DNA of 32,733 bases from Solirubrobacterales bacterium (lineage in GTDB: Bacteria; Actinomycetota; Thermoleophilia; Solirubrobacterales; 70-9), in assembly GCA_020438395.1 (NCBI GenBank), contig JAGQUR010000126.1, forward strand, positions 211 through 32,943, given 5' to 3'. How positions within the stretch are numbered: position 1 is the stretch's first letter; each line of letters begins with the position of its first letter. Both the position numbers and the translations under genes were made by a program. Below, piece by piece: positions 22,625 through 31,025 of the stretch. A model generated the notes under the pieces. It saw nothing but the letters and a program-made list of their open reading frames with translations, had not been told where the DNA came from and did not search any database.

Positions 22625-23986
22625 TCAAAGCTTCTTCAGGAGCTCCTCGTTGCTGGACGAGCCCTTGATCAGCTCGGCCAGGCGGTTGGCGGCCGGCACC
22701 GGCTCCATCGCGCCCAGCTCGGCCCGCAGGCGACGCACGGCGTCCACCTCGGCCTCGTCGAGCACCGACTCCTGACCGGAAACTGCACAGGCGGCGACGT
22801 CAAGCGAAGGCTCCACACCGGCCGCGGCCAGGCTGGCATCGAGCCGGATGGTCGCGTTTTCGGTCGTGTGGACCGCGTCCATCACGTCCTGGTCCCCGGG
22901 GGATCCCCAGAGCGCGGTCCCGATCACGGTCACCGAGCCGGAACCTTCCTCCTCCAGCTCGCGGCCCGCTCCGAAGAACGGCTTGATCGCCCCCGGTTCG
23001 CCGTAGGCGTTTCCGAGCCTGGTCAGGGAGTCGACGATTATCACAACGTCATTGCCGGCCTCGGCCTGGCGCTTGACCTTCGCGAGGATCCGCTCGGCGG
23101 TCCTGACCTGCTCGTGGGCCCCGAGGTCGGCGGGAGCTGCGGCGATCTCGACTTCCGGCACCTCGCGCGACCAGGCGGTCACTTCCTCCGGACGTTCGTC
23201 GATCAGCAGGACGATGATCTCGGCACCGTCTCCGGCACCGCGGGCGATCGCCTTGGCGAGGGAACGCAGGAAGCTGGTCCGGCCGGAACGCGGCTGGGCC
23301 TCGACCAGAACCCTCTGACCGAAGGCCAGCGGAGCGAGCAGATCGACCGAACGGGCGAGAATGTCATCGGTGTCGCCACTGAGCGGCATGTGCCGGTGAG
23401 GTGCGATCGGGGTCAGGCTCTCGAAACGCGGTGAACGCTCGTCGACCGGCGGCTCCCCGTTCACCTTCTCGACCCGGACCAGCGAAGGACGGCGCTCACC
23501 GCGACGGGCGGGCCGTACCGGTCCGCTTACCTCGTCTCCGGAGCGCAGCTCGCAACGACGGATCTGGGCCGGCGATACGTAGATCCCGGCCGAGGGACCA
23601 TCCTCGGAGCGGACGATGCCGCTGCCCCGGGGCAGCACGTCGAGTACCCCGGTGATCTCGGTCAGTTCGGGCTCTGCCTCGGAATCGTCTCCTTCGGAAT
23701 CCCGTCCGCCCTTTTCTTCCTTCTCCTCGTCACGGTCACGACCGTTCCGGCGTTCGCGGTCACTGCGCCGTTCGCGGTCACCACGACGGCCTCGGTCGCC
23801 GCGCCGTCGGCGCGAACCCGAGCCCTTGCCCTGGGAATCGCTGCCGGACCAGTCGGAATCGGACCCTTCGCCCTGGTCGAGCTTCTCGATCAGCTCGTCC
23901 CGACGGAGCAGCCGGAACTTTTCAATGCCAGCCTTGCCGGCGAGCTCGTGGAGCTCGGCCAGCGACTTCGATTTGAGGTCTGACAT
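22625..23986 (-). CDS. rho: Divergent Rho-like transcription termination factor
   Basis: Rho is the hexameric RNA helicase that ends transcription. The 453-residue product has a Rho N-terminal domain (1-38, SLAELHELAGKAGIEKFRLLRRDELIEKL) and a charged Arg/Glu/Asp-rich insert (45-106), as in actinobacterial Rho. An OB/cold-shock RNA-binding domain (about 107-175) and a RecA-like core follow. DERPEEVT (263-270) and Walker B VVIIVDSLTRL (314-324) are intact. However, Walker A reads PRSGRT with Arg236 in place of the invariant Lys. The Q-loop segment between the DS-TRL-AY block and FFGAGR is shortened. The C-terminal arginine-finger region reads RLDASLAAAG instead of the usual basic DRRIAEKR. ATP hydrolysis is therefore doubtful. 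It starts one base after the tal stop. Confidence 0.85.
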   Translation of the reverse strand: MSDLKSKSLAELHELAGKAGIEKFRLLRRDELIEKLDQGEGSDSDWSGSDSQGKGSGSRRRRGDRGRRGDRERRSDRERRNGRDRDEEKEEKGGRDSEGDDSEAEPELTEITGVLDVLPRGSGIVRSEDGPSAGIYVSPAQIRRCELRSGDEVSGPVRPARRGERRPSLVRVEKVNGEPPVDERSPRFESLTPIAPHRHMPLSGDTDDILARSVDLLAPLAFGQRVLVEAQPRSGRTSFLRSLAKAIARGAGDGAEIIVLLIDERPEEVTAWSREVPEVEIAAAPADLGAHEQVRTAERILAKVKRQAEAGNDVVIIVDSLTRLGNAYGEPGAIKPFFGAGRELEEEGSGSVTVIGTALWGSPGDQDVMDAVHTTENATIRLDASLAAAGVEPSLDVAACAVSGQESVLDEAEVDAVRRLRAELGAMEPVPAANRLAELIKGSSSNEELLKKL

Positions 23987-23987
23987 G

Positions 23988-24674
23988 TCAGCCTTTGTCG
24001 GCGGCGACCAGACCGCTCAGCCACTCGCCGAACTCGGGGCGGCTCTTCCAGTCCTCTTCGAACTTGGCGGCGCCCTCGGTGGTCAGCGGGTGATTGAGCA
24101 TCTGGTGGAAGACCTTGGCCGGAACGGTCGCGATGTCGCAGCCGAGCGAGGCGGCGACAACCATGTGTTCCGGATGACGGATCGAGGCGGCAAGCACCTT
24201 CGATTCGAGGTCACGCGAACGCAGCACGTCACAAATCTCTTCGACGACCTTGGCCGAATCGACCGAGATGTCATCGAGGCGTCCCATGAAGCAGGAGACG
24301 AAAGTCGCCCCCGCCGAAGCGGCCAGCAGGGCCTGGTTCGGCGAGAAGACGAGAGTCATGTTGACCATCGCTCCGTCATCGGTCAGCGCCTTGGTCGCCT
24401 TCAGGCCCTCGGGGCCGAAGGGGACCTTGACGGTCACGTGCTCGTGGAGTTTGCGCAGGGCCTGGCCCTCGGCGATCATGCCCTCCGCATCGGGAGAGAC
24501 GACTTCGGCGGAAGTCGGGCCGTTGACCAGGTCCGCGATCTTGCGGATGATGTCACCGGGTTCACCGTCTTCCTTGGCGAGCAGGGAGGGATTGGTGGTC
24601 GCGCCACTGAGCACGCCCCAGGCGGCAATCTCCTCGACCTCGGAAACGGCACCGGTGTCAATGAAAAGTTCCAT
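23988..24674 (-). CDS. tal: Transaldolase of the TalC/FSA family
   Basis: Transaldolase moves a dihydroxyacetone unit between sugar phosphates in the non-oxidative pentose phosphate pathway. The 228-residue protein matches the short TalC/FSA subfamily: ELFIDTGAVSEVEEIA, GATTNPSLL, HVTVKVPF with the Schiff-base Lys, and NMTLVFSPNQALLAASAGATFVSCFMGRLDD. The residue that is Tyr in fructose-6-phosphate aldolase (SPYVGR) is Phe here (SCFMGR), which favours transaldolase activity over aldolase. ATG at 24674 is six bases after TATCCT, so the mRNA may be leaderless. It probably forms a two-gene operon with the downstream rho, one base away. Confidence 0.92.
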   Translation of the reverse strand: MELFIDTGAVSEVEEIAAWGVLSGATTNPSLLAKEDGEPGDIIRKIADLVNGPTSAEVVSPDAEGMIAEGQALRKLHEHVTVKVPFGPEGLKATKALTDDGAMVNMTLVFSPNQALLAASAGATFVSCFMGRLDDISVDSAKVVEEICDVLRSRDLESKVLAASIRHPEHMVVAASLGCDIATVPAKVFHQMLNHPLTTEGAAKFEEDWKSRPEFGEWLSGLVAADKG

Positions 24675-24680
24675 GCCACA

Positions 24681-24686
24681 AGGATA
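24681..24686 (-). promoter_or_regulatory. Candidate leaderless -10 element of tal
   Basis: TATCCT (24681-24686, minus strand) ends six bases before the tal ATG, matching the TAnnnT-N6-ATG layout also seen at 14715-14727. No -35 or ribosome binding site was found. Confidence 0.4.
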
Positions 24687-24734
24687 TTGAGTCTGGTGGC
24701 GGCGGTTCCGGTTGCCATCCGGTGAACGGGTCCC

Positions 24735-24780
24735 GAACCGGCCATTCGGGGCCCGGGCGAACCGTCACCCGAGCCGGTTC
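24735..24780 (-). terminator. Possible hairpin at the end of glpD
   Basis: GAACCGGC (24735-24742) pairs with GCCGGTTC (24773-24780) around a 30-base GC-rich loop that can itself pair (CGGGTGACGGTTCGCCCG). The distal arm includes part of the glpD stop codon. No T-tract follows, so the terminator role is weakly supported. Confidence 0.3.
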
Positions 24781-26455
24781 AGGCGCCCGCAGGGTTTAGA
24801 CCCTCGGCCCTGAGGGTCTCGAGCCACTGGTCGATCTGATGCTTCTTTTCGATGTCGCCCCAACCGAGGCCGCGGCCCATGACCGTGGCCACCGCTTCGA
24901 CCGATTCGGCCGAGGCGAGGCTCGATGCCGCGGTCAGTCCGAGGCGGGTCCGGCGCAGCAGCACGTCGGCCAGCGACCTGGCCTGCTCGAACTCGATCGC
25001 GATCTGAACCTCCGCCATCAGGTCGGGCAGACCCTCGACGATCGGCCTGGCCATTTCGGGATCCGCCTCGGCCAGGCGGACCACGCCACGGGCGGCGTGA
25101 CCGTACCTGAACGCGAGCTGGGCGAGCGATTCCTTGCTCACCCCTTCCGGGGCGCTCAGCTCGGCCGGGTCGATCTCCATGCCGAGCGGGATCTCCGCGG
25201 TTTGGCAGCGCGCCTCGCGGCCGGCCCTCTCGACGATCCGGTCGACGGTCTGTTTGGCCATCCGGCGCCAGGTGGTGAGTTTGCCTCCGGTGATCGTGAG
25301 CATTCCGGAGGAGGTCTCGTAGAGCTCCGCCTGACGCGAGATGTCGACCGACTTGCGCGGGTCACCGGTGCTGATCAGCGGTCGCACCCCGGCGTAGGCG
25401 CCGACGATGTCCGAGTCGGTCAGCGACAGGTCCAGGAACTCGTTCATCGCGCTCATCAGGTAGTCGATGTCGTCCCCGGTCGGACCGACTTCCTCGATGC
25501 CTCCGTGGTGATCGACATCGGTGGTTCCGACCAGGGTGCGCCCGTACCAGGGGAGCGCGAATATCCGGCGGCCCTCGCCGGCCGGAACGATGCATGCCGC
25601 TTTGCCCATGTCGACGTCCTCGGCCGAGAAGAGGATGTGGGCTCCGCGGCTGGGGGCGATCTTCGGGACGTCCTCCTCCCGCTCGATCTCACCGGGGCGG
25701 ATCCGGTCGGCCCAGACGCCGGTCGCGTTGACGATGTTGTCGGCCTCGACCACAGCGGTCTCGCCCGACGCGGCGTCGGTGAATTCGACCTGGCGAGCCT
25801 TGCCGTTCTTCTCGAGTACGCGCTCGACCTTCGCCGCGTTGAGACAGACGGCGCCGAATCTCTGGGCTTCGCCGAGCACGGTCAGGACCAGCCTGACGTC
25901 ATCGGTCTGGCAGTCGTAGAAGAGGTAGGCCGACTCGGGGTCACGGGTTTCCAGCGCCGGCACCAGGTCGAGCAGCTCGTCCCGGTCGATCGTCCGGTGC
26001 CGGTCCGGTGACCAGGACTCCTCGGCCTCGGCCGGACGGCGGCGCCAGCGCCGCTCGCGGCGGTTTCTTCCGCCCGTCGCCCCGGCGAGGACGTCGTAGG
26101 CGTTCAGTCCCAGTCCGAGTTTGCGGTCCGGCTTGTCTTCACCGAAGGTCGGCACGACGAAGGGGGTCGGATAGACCAGGTGCGGGGCCAGCTCGACCAG
26201 AAGCTGCCGTTCCAGCAGCGCCTCGCGAACCAGACCCACATCGAAATTCTCCAGGTAGCGGAGACCTCCGTGGACCATCTTCGAAGAGCGCGAGGAGGTG
26301 CCGATCCCGTAGTCACGGCCCTCCAGCAGCGCCACCGAGTAGCCGCGCGAGGCGGCGTCCAGCGCGACGCCGGCCCCGGTGATCCCGCCGCCGATCACCA
26401 CCACCTCGAAGTGCGATCCGGCGATCTCTTCGAGCGACTGGTCGCGACCTACCAA
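24779..26455 (-). CDS. glpD: Aerobic glycerol-3-phosphate dehydrogenase GlpD
   Basis: GlpD is a membrane-associated FAD enzyme that oxidises glycerol-3-phosphate to dihydroxyacetone phosphate and passes electrons to quinone. The 558-residue protein has the N-terminal FAD dinucleotide fold VVVIGGGITGAGVALDAASRGYSVALLEGRDYG (about 19-51) and SRSSKMVHGGLRYLENFDVGLVREAL. Further blocks are LPWYGRTLVGTTDVDH and SGMLTITGGKLTTWRRMA, with the C-terminal DAO-C domain beyond. The start is TTG at 26455, overlapping the stop of the upstream S-component/toroid gene by seven bases. It therefore seems co-transcribed with the ECF transporter, although no metabolic link is obvious. Confidence 0.94.
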   Translation of the reverse strand: MVGRDQSLEEIAGSHFEVVVIGGGITGAGVALDAASRGYSVALLEGRDYGIGTSSRSSKMVHGGLRYLENFDVGLVREALLERQLLVELAPHLVYPTPFVVPTFGEDKPDRKLGLGLNAYDVLAGATGGRNRRERRWRRRPAEAEESWSPDRHRTIDRDELLDLVPALETRDPESAYLFYDCQTDDVRLVLTVLGEAQRFGAVCLNAAKVERVLEKNGKARQVEFTDAASGETAVVEADNIVNATGVWADRIRPGEIEREEDVPKIAPSRGAHILFSAEDVDMGKAACIVPAGEGRRIFALPWYGRTLVGTTDVDHHGGIEEVGPTGDDIDYLMSAMNEFLDLSLTDSDIVGAYAGVRPLISTGDPRKSVDISRQAELYETSSGMLTITGGKLTTWRRMAKQTVDRIVERAGREARCQTAEIPLGMEIDPAELSAPEGVSKESLAQLAFRYGHAARGVVRLAEADPEMARPIVEGLPDLMAEVQIAIEFEQARSLADVLLRRTRLGLTAASSLASAESVEAVATVMGRGLGWGDIEKKHQIDQWLETLRAEGLNPAGA

Positions 26456-28443
26456 CGGAACCGCCGGCCAAGCAGGATCGTGCCTCCGCAGAGACCGCCG
26501 CCAACCCCGAGCGCGATCAGGATCGCAACCAGCGGCGAGGGCTGGGGTCCGGCTTCAGATGCGGCGAGGACCGCGTCGCTCGGAGCTTCGGGGACCACGG
26601 GAAAGGTCGTGCTGGTCGGCGGCGTGGCGGTTGACGGGGTAACCGACGAATCGCCCGTGCCTTGGTTCTGGCCGCCGTTTGCGCCGTTGCCCTGGTTGGC
26701 GGAGTTGCCGCTGTCAATCACCCCGGAGCTTCCCCCCGTTCCGGTCGAGGCGGTGCCAGTCGACCCGCCTGCCAGAGATCCCGCCGGAATTGTCGTGCCC
26801 CCGGTCGAGGTGCTGCCGGAGGTGCCGCTGTCGGAATCCGGGGTGGCACCGCCGGAGTTGTTGCCAGTGTCCGAGTTGTCTTCCCGCGCCGGTGCGGCAA
26901 TCGGGAGCGGCTTCCCGGCGAGGGCCGTGGTTCCGTCCGCGGTGACCCAGACCCGGGTCACGTCATTGTCCTTCGCGTAGTAGATGCTGCCGTCCTCCTG
27001 CTGCATCGAGAGCAGGTAGTCGGCGGCCGTCTTGCCGTTTTTCTTCAGGTAGTTGACGCCCCTGCCCTGAGCGACCAGGCCCTGCATCACGAGCCCGGTC
27101 GACTGGGAGTTGACGTTGCCGCTGTTGCCGAAGCCACCGGATTTCTTCTGGATCCCGTCCAGGTATCCGATTGCCCGGTTGGCAGCTTTTTCTCCGGTGA
27201 TCGCCATCAGCGCGGTGCCGGTTGAATCGGAGTCACTGTTCGCGTCCTTTGCTATTCCCCAGCCCCCGTTTTCGTTCTGGGCCTTGTAGAGCCACTTGAG
27301 CGAGTACTGGGCGTCACTGCTCGCCTGGACCGAGCGGAAGGCGAGCACCGCGAAGGCGGTCACGTTCACGTCGTTGCCGAAGGAACCGTTGCCACGGCGA
27401 TTTCGCAGGGCCTCGATCAGGTTGCGGCCCTTGAAGTCACGGGGGTTCTGGCCGACCGTCTTCATCGCGAGGATCGTCAGGGCGATGTCACTCGCATCGG
27501 TTATCTCCTGGCGGTGGTTGACCAGGTATCCGTAAGGGGTCGCGTTGGTCTTCACGTCGAGCGGATTGGTTCCGGTCGCGGCCAGGGCGAACATGGCCCG
27601 GGCGGTGATGTTGACCGAGGAGCTGGAGCCGGGGATCGAGGGAAAGCCCCCGTCTGAATTCTGCTGGCCACGGAGCCATGTCGCCGCCCTGTTCGCCTGC
27701 CCCGTGTAGGCGGCCTCGGCCTTGCCGGCCGGGGAACCGGCAAAGGCGAAGACGAGCGCCGCGAGAGCGACCATCGTCACTCCGGCCGCACCGGCCGGGC
27801 GGATTGAGCCATCGGCCGGGCCGACCGTCTCCCCTTCAGCCCGGCGCCACTGGAAACGCTGCCTGAAGCGGGTCAGGGCAGCCACCATCGCCGGGCCGGC
27901 GGCCAGGGCGAAGACGATGTTTCCGGTCATGTGCGCGATGTCGAAGGGAATGGCTCGTACCTCGAGTGCAAGGTACCGGTCGAGCGACATCTCCCCCCCG
28001 AAACTGACCATCGTCTCAAGATTCATCCAGGCGCCGAAGACGAGACCGGCAAGGCCACAGACCGCGGCCAGCGTCCAGCGGTTGATCCGGCCGCGGCTCA
28101 GCCGGAAGAAAACGGCACCGCCGATCCCGCACATTCCCCAGGCCACCATCTGCCACGGGGTCCACACTCCCTGCCCGAGCCAGAAGTTCGAAACAAGGGC
28201 CCCCAGGGCGCCGACCGCGAACCCGGGTGCCGGTCCGAGCACATAGCCCGCGATGATCACGATGTCGGTGGTCGCCACCACGTTCGGGATCGGGGCGAGC
28301 ACGATTCGTCCGGCCACGGCGAGGGCGGCCAGCACCGCGACCAGGGCGACGATCTGCGACGGCGGCCTCGAGCGCTCGTACCAGAGCATTCCGGTCCCGA
28401 TCGTGGCCAGCAGCACGATCACGCTGATCAGCTGCCAGCTCAT
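26449..28443 (-). CDS. ECF transporter S component fused to an extracellular alpha/alpha-toroid domain
   Basis: S components bind the vitamin or metal substrate in the membrane. Residues 1-195 of this 664-residue protein form six membrane helices, with PIPNVVATTDIVIIAGYVLGPAPGF and SNFWLGQGVWTPWQM typical of this type of S component. A cytoplasmic loop (196-217) and a seventh helix (about 218-238) lead outside to a domain of five prenyltransferase/transcobalamin-type helical repeats (about 245-510). Repeat signatures are QNSDGGFPS, NGSFGNDVNVTAFAVLAF, NENGGWG, KKSGGFGN and QQEDGSIYY. No DxDD or other cyclase motif is present, so the toroid probably binds rather than reacts. A Ser/Thr/Gly stalk (515-630) and a last helix (637-658) anchor it. 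Substrate is inferred as cobalamin, not shown. Confidence 0.85.
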   Translation of the reverse strand: MSWQLISVIVLLATIGTGMLWYERSRPPSQIVALVAVLAALAVAGRIVLAPIPNVVATTDIVIIAGYVLGPAPGFAVGALGALVSNFWLGQGVWTPWQMVAWGMCGIGGAVFFRLSRGRINRWTLAAVCGLAGLVFGAWMNLETMVSFGGEMSLDRYLALEVRAIPFDIAHMTGNIVFALAAGPAMVAALTRFRQRFQWRRAEGETVGPADGSIRPAGAAGVTMVALAALVFAFAGSPAGKAEAAYTGQANRAATWLRGQQNSDGGFPSIPGSSSSVNITARAMFALAATGTNPLDVKTNATPYGYLVNHRQEITDASDIALTILAMKTVGQNPRDFKGRNLIEALRNRRGNGSFGNDVNVTAFAVLAFRSVQASSDAQYSLKWLYKAQNENGGWGIAKDANSDSDSTGTALMAITGEKAANRAIGYLDGIQKKSGGFGNSGNVNSQSTGLVMQGLVAQGRGVNYLKKNGKTAADYLLSMQQEDGSIYYAKDNDVTRVWVTADGTTALAGKPLPIAAPAREDNSDTGNNSGGATPDSDSGTSGSTSTGGTTIPAGSLAGGSTGTASTGTGGSSGVIDSGNSANQGNGANGGQNQGTGDSSVTPSTATPPTSTTFPVVPEAPSDAVLAASEAGPQPSPLVAILIALGVGGGLCGGTILLGRRFRW

Positions 28444-30128
28444 TCGCGAGCCTCCAGCAGCTCGATTCCCTGATCGACCGAGACCACGCCGGGATGGTCC
28501 AGGACCCGCGCGGTCTCCGATGAGAAGTACCAGCCACCGCTGAGGACGGTCCGCGTGTCGGCGTCGGCGACGATCTCGCCGTCCCCGAGCAGGACCACCC
28601 GGTCGGCGAAGGTCACCGCGAACTCGACGTCATGGGTCGAGATGATCACGGCTGCCCCCCGCGCGGCCAACCGGTCGGCCAGTTCGGTCAGGTTGGCCTT
28701 GAGTCCGCGGTCCATGCCGCGGGTTGGCTCGTCGAGACAGACCAGGCCGGGGAGACCACTTCCTTCCGTCCGCCCGGCGAGGGCGATCGCCAGGGCCAGC
28801 CGCTGGCGTTCCCCGCCCGAAAGGTCCCTCGGGTCGCGGTCGGCCGAAAGGTTGAGGCCAACAGCCTCCAGCGCGGCCCTGCCCTCCTCGCCGGGAAGCT
28901 CGTCCCCGATCCTTTCCCGGACCAGGAAGTCCCCCGGGTTCTGGGTGAGCAGCGCGACCTTCCCGGGGGTTTCGACCCGGCCGGATACCGGTTCAACGAG
29001 CCCCGCCGCAGCTCGCAGGAGGGTCGACTTGCCGGCGCCGTTTCGTCCCATCAGGGCGACCTTCTCCCCCGCCCGCACCCGCAGGTCGATCCCCCGCAGG
29101 ACGTCAACCGGTCCGTCGCCGGGGTCAAGCTCGACCCAGAGCCTCTTGCTCTCCAAAGCGACGGTGCCCCTCGGGCGCGAGCCGGACCCATCTCCAGAAG
29201 TGGGTTGATTTACCCGTCTCTCCGGAGGGTAAATTGACGCACTTCCCGAATCGGGACCCACTCCGATCTTGCGTCGGCGCAGGATCTCCCGTGCGTCCCG
29301 GACGCCGACCGGCAGCGGCTCGATGCCGGCCCCGGCGAACATCAGTGCCGACGGGGTCGCAAGTTCCGGTCGTTCGGATATCGCCCAGCCAAGGAAGTCC
29401 CGGGGGCTGCCGTCAAAGCCGATCCGCCCGGAATCCATGGCGACAACGCGGTCCGCCGCGGCGAGGCAGCGTTCCAGCCGGTGCTCGGCCATGACCACAG
29501 CGACCCCCCACTCCTCATTCAGTCGTCTGAGCAGCCAGATCAGCTCGTCACCGGAAACCGGGTCGAGCTGGGAGGTCGGCTCGTCCAGGAGGATCAGCGG
29601 CGGCCGGGTGACCAGGGCCACCGCCAGCGCTACCCGCTGGAGCTCACCGCCGGAGAGGGTCGTGACCGTGCGCGGAAGCAGGTGCGGGATCCCCAGCGCA
29701 AGCGCCACCTCCTCCACGGCGCGCGCCCGCTGAGCGGGATGGTCGCCCCGGAAGCGAAGCGGCAGGTCGAGCTCCGCCGCGACGGTGGTCGAAACGATCT
29801 GGGTTTCCGGGTCCTGGGCCACGTAGCCGACCACATCGGCCAGTTCACCCGGACCGTTCTCGGTCACCGGCCTGCCGGCCACCAGCGCCGTCCCGGCCAG
29901 CTCGCCCCCATGGAAATGGGGGATCAGGCCGCAGCCCGCCCGAAGCAGCGACGTCTTTCCCGAACCGGAGCCGCCGGCCAGCACGATGAACTCCCCCGGC
30001 TGAACCGAAAGGTCGATCCGGTCGAGCGTCACCGAATCGGACCCCGCGTATCGGTAGCTCAGGCCCTCGAACTCGAGCGCGAACCCGACCCCTCGGTCAG
30101 CCGCCCGTTCTCCGGTGACCGGGTTCAC
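28440..30128 (-). CDS. ecfA: Fused double ATPase of an ECF transporter (EcfA-EcfA')
   Basis: ECF transporters use two ABC ATPases, here joined in one 562-residue chain. Domain 1 has Walker A GGSGSGKT (52-59), a Q-loop GYVAQDPETQ (101-110), signature LSGGELQR (158-165) and Walker B LILLDEPT (178-185). Domain 2 has Walker A GRNGAGKST (361-369), signature LSGGERQR (436-443), Walker B LVCLDEPT (462-469) and switch His in ISTHD (496-500). Both halves look catalytically complete. The linker (about 280-325) is hydrophilic and contains a DNA palindrome. It starts with GTG at 30128, overlapping ecfT (GTGA), and its stop overlaps the S-component start (ATGA). Confidence 0.95.
   Translation of the reverse strand: MNPVTGERAADRGVGFALEFEGLSYRYAGSDSVTLDRIDLSVQPGEFIVLAGGSGSGKTSLLRAGCGLIPHFHGGELAGTALVAGRPVTENGPGELADVVGYVAQDPETQIVSTTVAAELDLPLRFRGDHPAQRARAVEEVALALGIPHLLPRTVTTLSGGELQRVALAVALVTRPPLILLDEPTSQLDPVSGDELIWLLRRLNEEWGVAVVMAEHRLERCLAAADRVVAMDSGRIGFDGSPRDFLGWAISERPELATPSALMFAGAGIEPLPVGVRDAREILRRRKIGVGPDSGSASIYPPERRVNQPTSGDGSGSRPRGTVALESKRLWVELDPGDGPVDVLRGIDLRVRAGEKVALMGRNGAGKSTLLRAAAGLVEPVSGRVETPGKVALLTQNPGDFLVRERIGDELPGEEGRAALEAVGLNLSADRDPRDLSGGERQRLALAIALAGRTEGSGLPGLVCLDEPTRGMDRGLKANLTELADRLAARGAAVIISTHDVEFAVTFADRVVLLGDGEIVADADTRTVLSGGWYFSSETARVLDHPGVVSVDQGIELLEARE
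29197..29245. repeat. 49-bp imperfect palindrome inside the EcfA linker
   Basis: Two 19-base arms (29197-29215 and 29227-29245) pair at 16 of 19 positions around an 11-base loop, with GATTTACCC and GGGTAAAT at the inner ends. It is notably AT-rich for this gene and encodes residues 295-311, in the inter-domain linker. GGACCCA occurs on each side (29184-29190 and 29254-29260). It looks like a palindromic element inserted in frame. Confidence 0.5.
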
Positions 30129-31015
30129 GCCCGACCTCCACGAACCCGCGGGCGCCAGGTGGCAAACCCTCCGACCAGGAAGGCTAAGGCGGCGAGAGGA
30201 GCTTCGAAGCCGATCGACCAGGAGATTTCAGGGTAGGTCACGAAACGATCCGAACCCAGCACGAGCTCGAGCAGCGCAAGTGACACGAGCACCGTTCCGG
30301 CAAGCCAGAAGCGACGGTCGAATCGGGAGCGTGCCCGATGGAAACCGGCCGTGCCGCCGGACCGCCCGTAGCCGCGCATCTCAAGCGTCGCGGCGACGTC
30401 AACCGCCCGGTCGAGGGAACCCGCCAGCAGCCGGTGGGCCATCGCGCCGCGGCCGACCGGAGCGGCTGCCGGGCCCCGTAGCTCGGCTGCCTCGCCGATC
30501 CGCGCGTAGTCGGTCGCGGCAAGCGGCACCAGCCGGGAGATCAGGGTCGCGGTCAGGGCCGAGCGCCGGGCCACCCCGTGGACCGCCTGGAGTATCCGGT
30601 CGGGATCGACGCAGGCTGACCACACTCCGATCACCACCATCGTCCCGATCACCCGCAGACCGATCACCGCACCGGCGGCGATCGCCTCGGCGGTGATTTC
30701 GACCTGTCCGAGGATCGGCCAGTCGCCGAGCCGGGCGAGGACCGTCGCGCCCCGGTTGGTGACCAGGGCGTTGACGATGATCATCGTCAACGCCAGAAAG
30801 CCGCCGAGCCGGAGGGAAAACCCGACCGCCCTGCCGGCCCCGCAGCCGTAGCCGGCCAGGGCCGCCCCCGCCGTCGCCGCGACCAGCACGAGGGGGTCCG
30901 ATGAGAAGAAACAGACCAGAAGGTAGGCGCCCAGATACAGGGCGACCGGAGCCAGCGAGGCCGACTGGAGGGTTTCCCGGCGGGGAACGTAGGCGATCGG
31001 GGATAGCTTCTTCAT
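30125..31015 (-). CDS. ecfT: ECF transporter transmembrane protein EcfT
   Basis: EcfT couples the ATPases to the S component. The 296-residue protein has about six hydrophobic segments (about 18-37, 42-62, 67-90, 108-135, and two near the C-terminus at about 237-255 and 268-285). The two arginine motifs on the cytoplasmic coupling helices are AELRG (about 179) and EMRGYG (about 212), which dock into the ATPases in the family. The ATG at 31015 is 10 bases after the DUF4430 lipoprotein stop and has no strong ribosome binding site. The stop overlaps ecfA by four bases. T, A and S in one operon make this a dedicated (group I) ECF transporter. Confidence 0.9.
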   Translation of the reverse strand: MKKLSPIAYVPRRETLQSASLAPVALYLGAYLLVCFFSSDPLVLVAATAGAALAGYGCGAGRAVGFSLRLGGFLALTMIIVNALVTNRGATVLARLGDWPILGQVEITAEAIAAGAVIGLRVIGTMVVIGVWSACVDPDRILQAVHGVARRSALTATLISRLVPLAATDYARIGEAAELRGPAAAPVGRGAMAHRLLAGSLDRAVDVAATLEMRGYGRSGGTAGFHRARSRFDRRFWLAGTVLVSLALLELVLGSDRFVTYPEISWSIGFEAPLAALAFLVGGFATWRPRVRGGRA

Positions 31016-31025
31016 GTTTGGCCGT

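Noticed and set aside
24839..26011. Plus-strand frame of 390 residues opposite glpD
   Set aside because: It is a shadow of glpD, whose FAD-binding and substrate motifs are intact on the minus strand.
26560..26900. Repetitive low-complexity DNA that could suggest a CRISPR or minisatellite
   Set aside because: It encodes the Ser/Thr/Gly stalk of the S-component/toroid protein and has no regular repeat-spacer structure.
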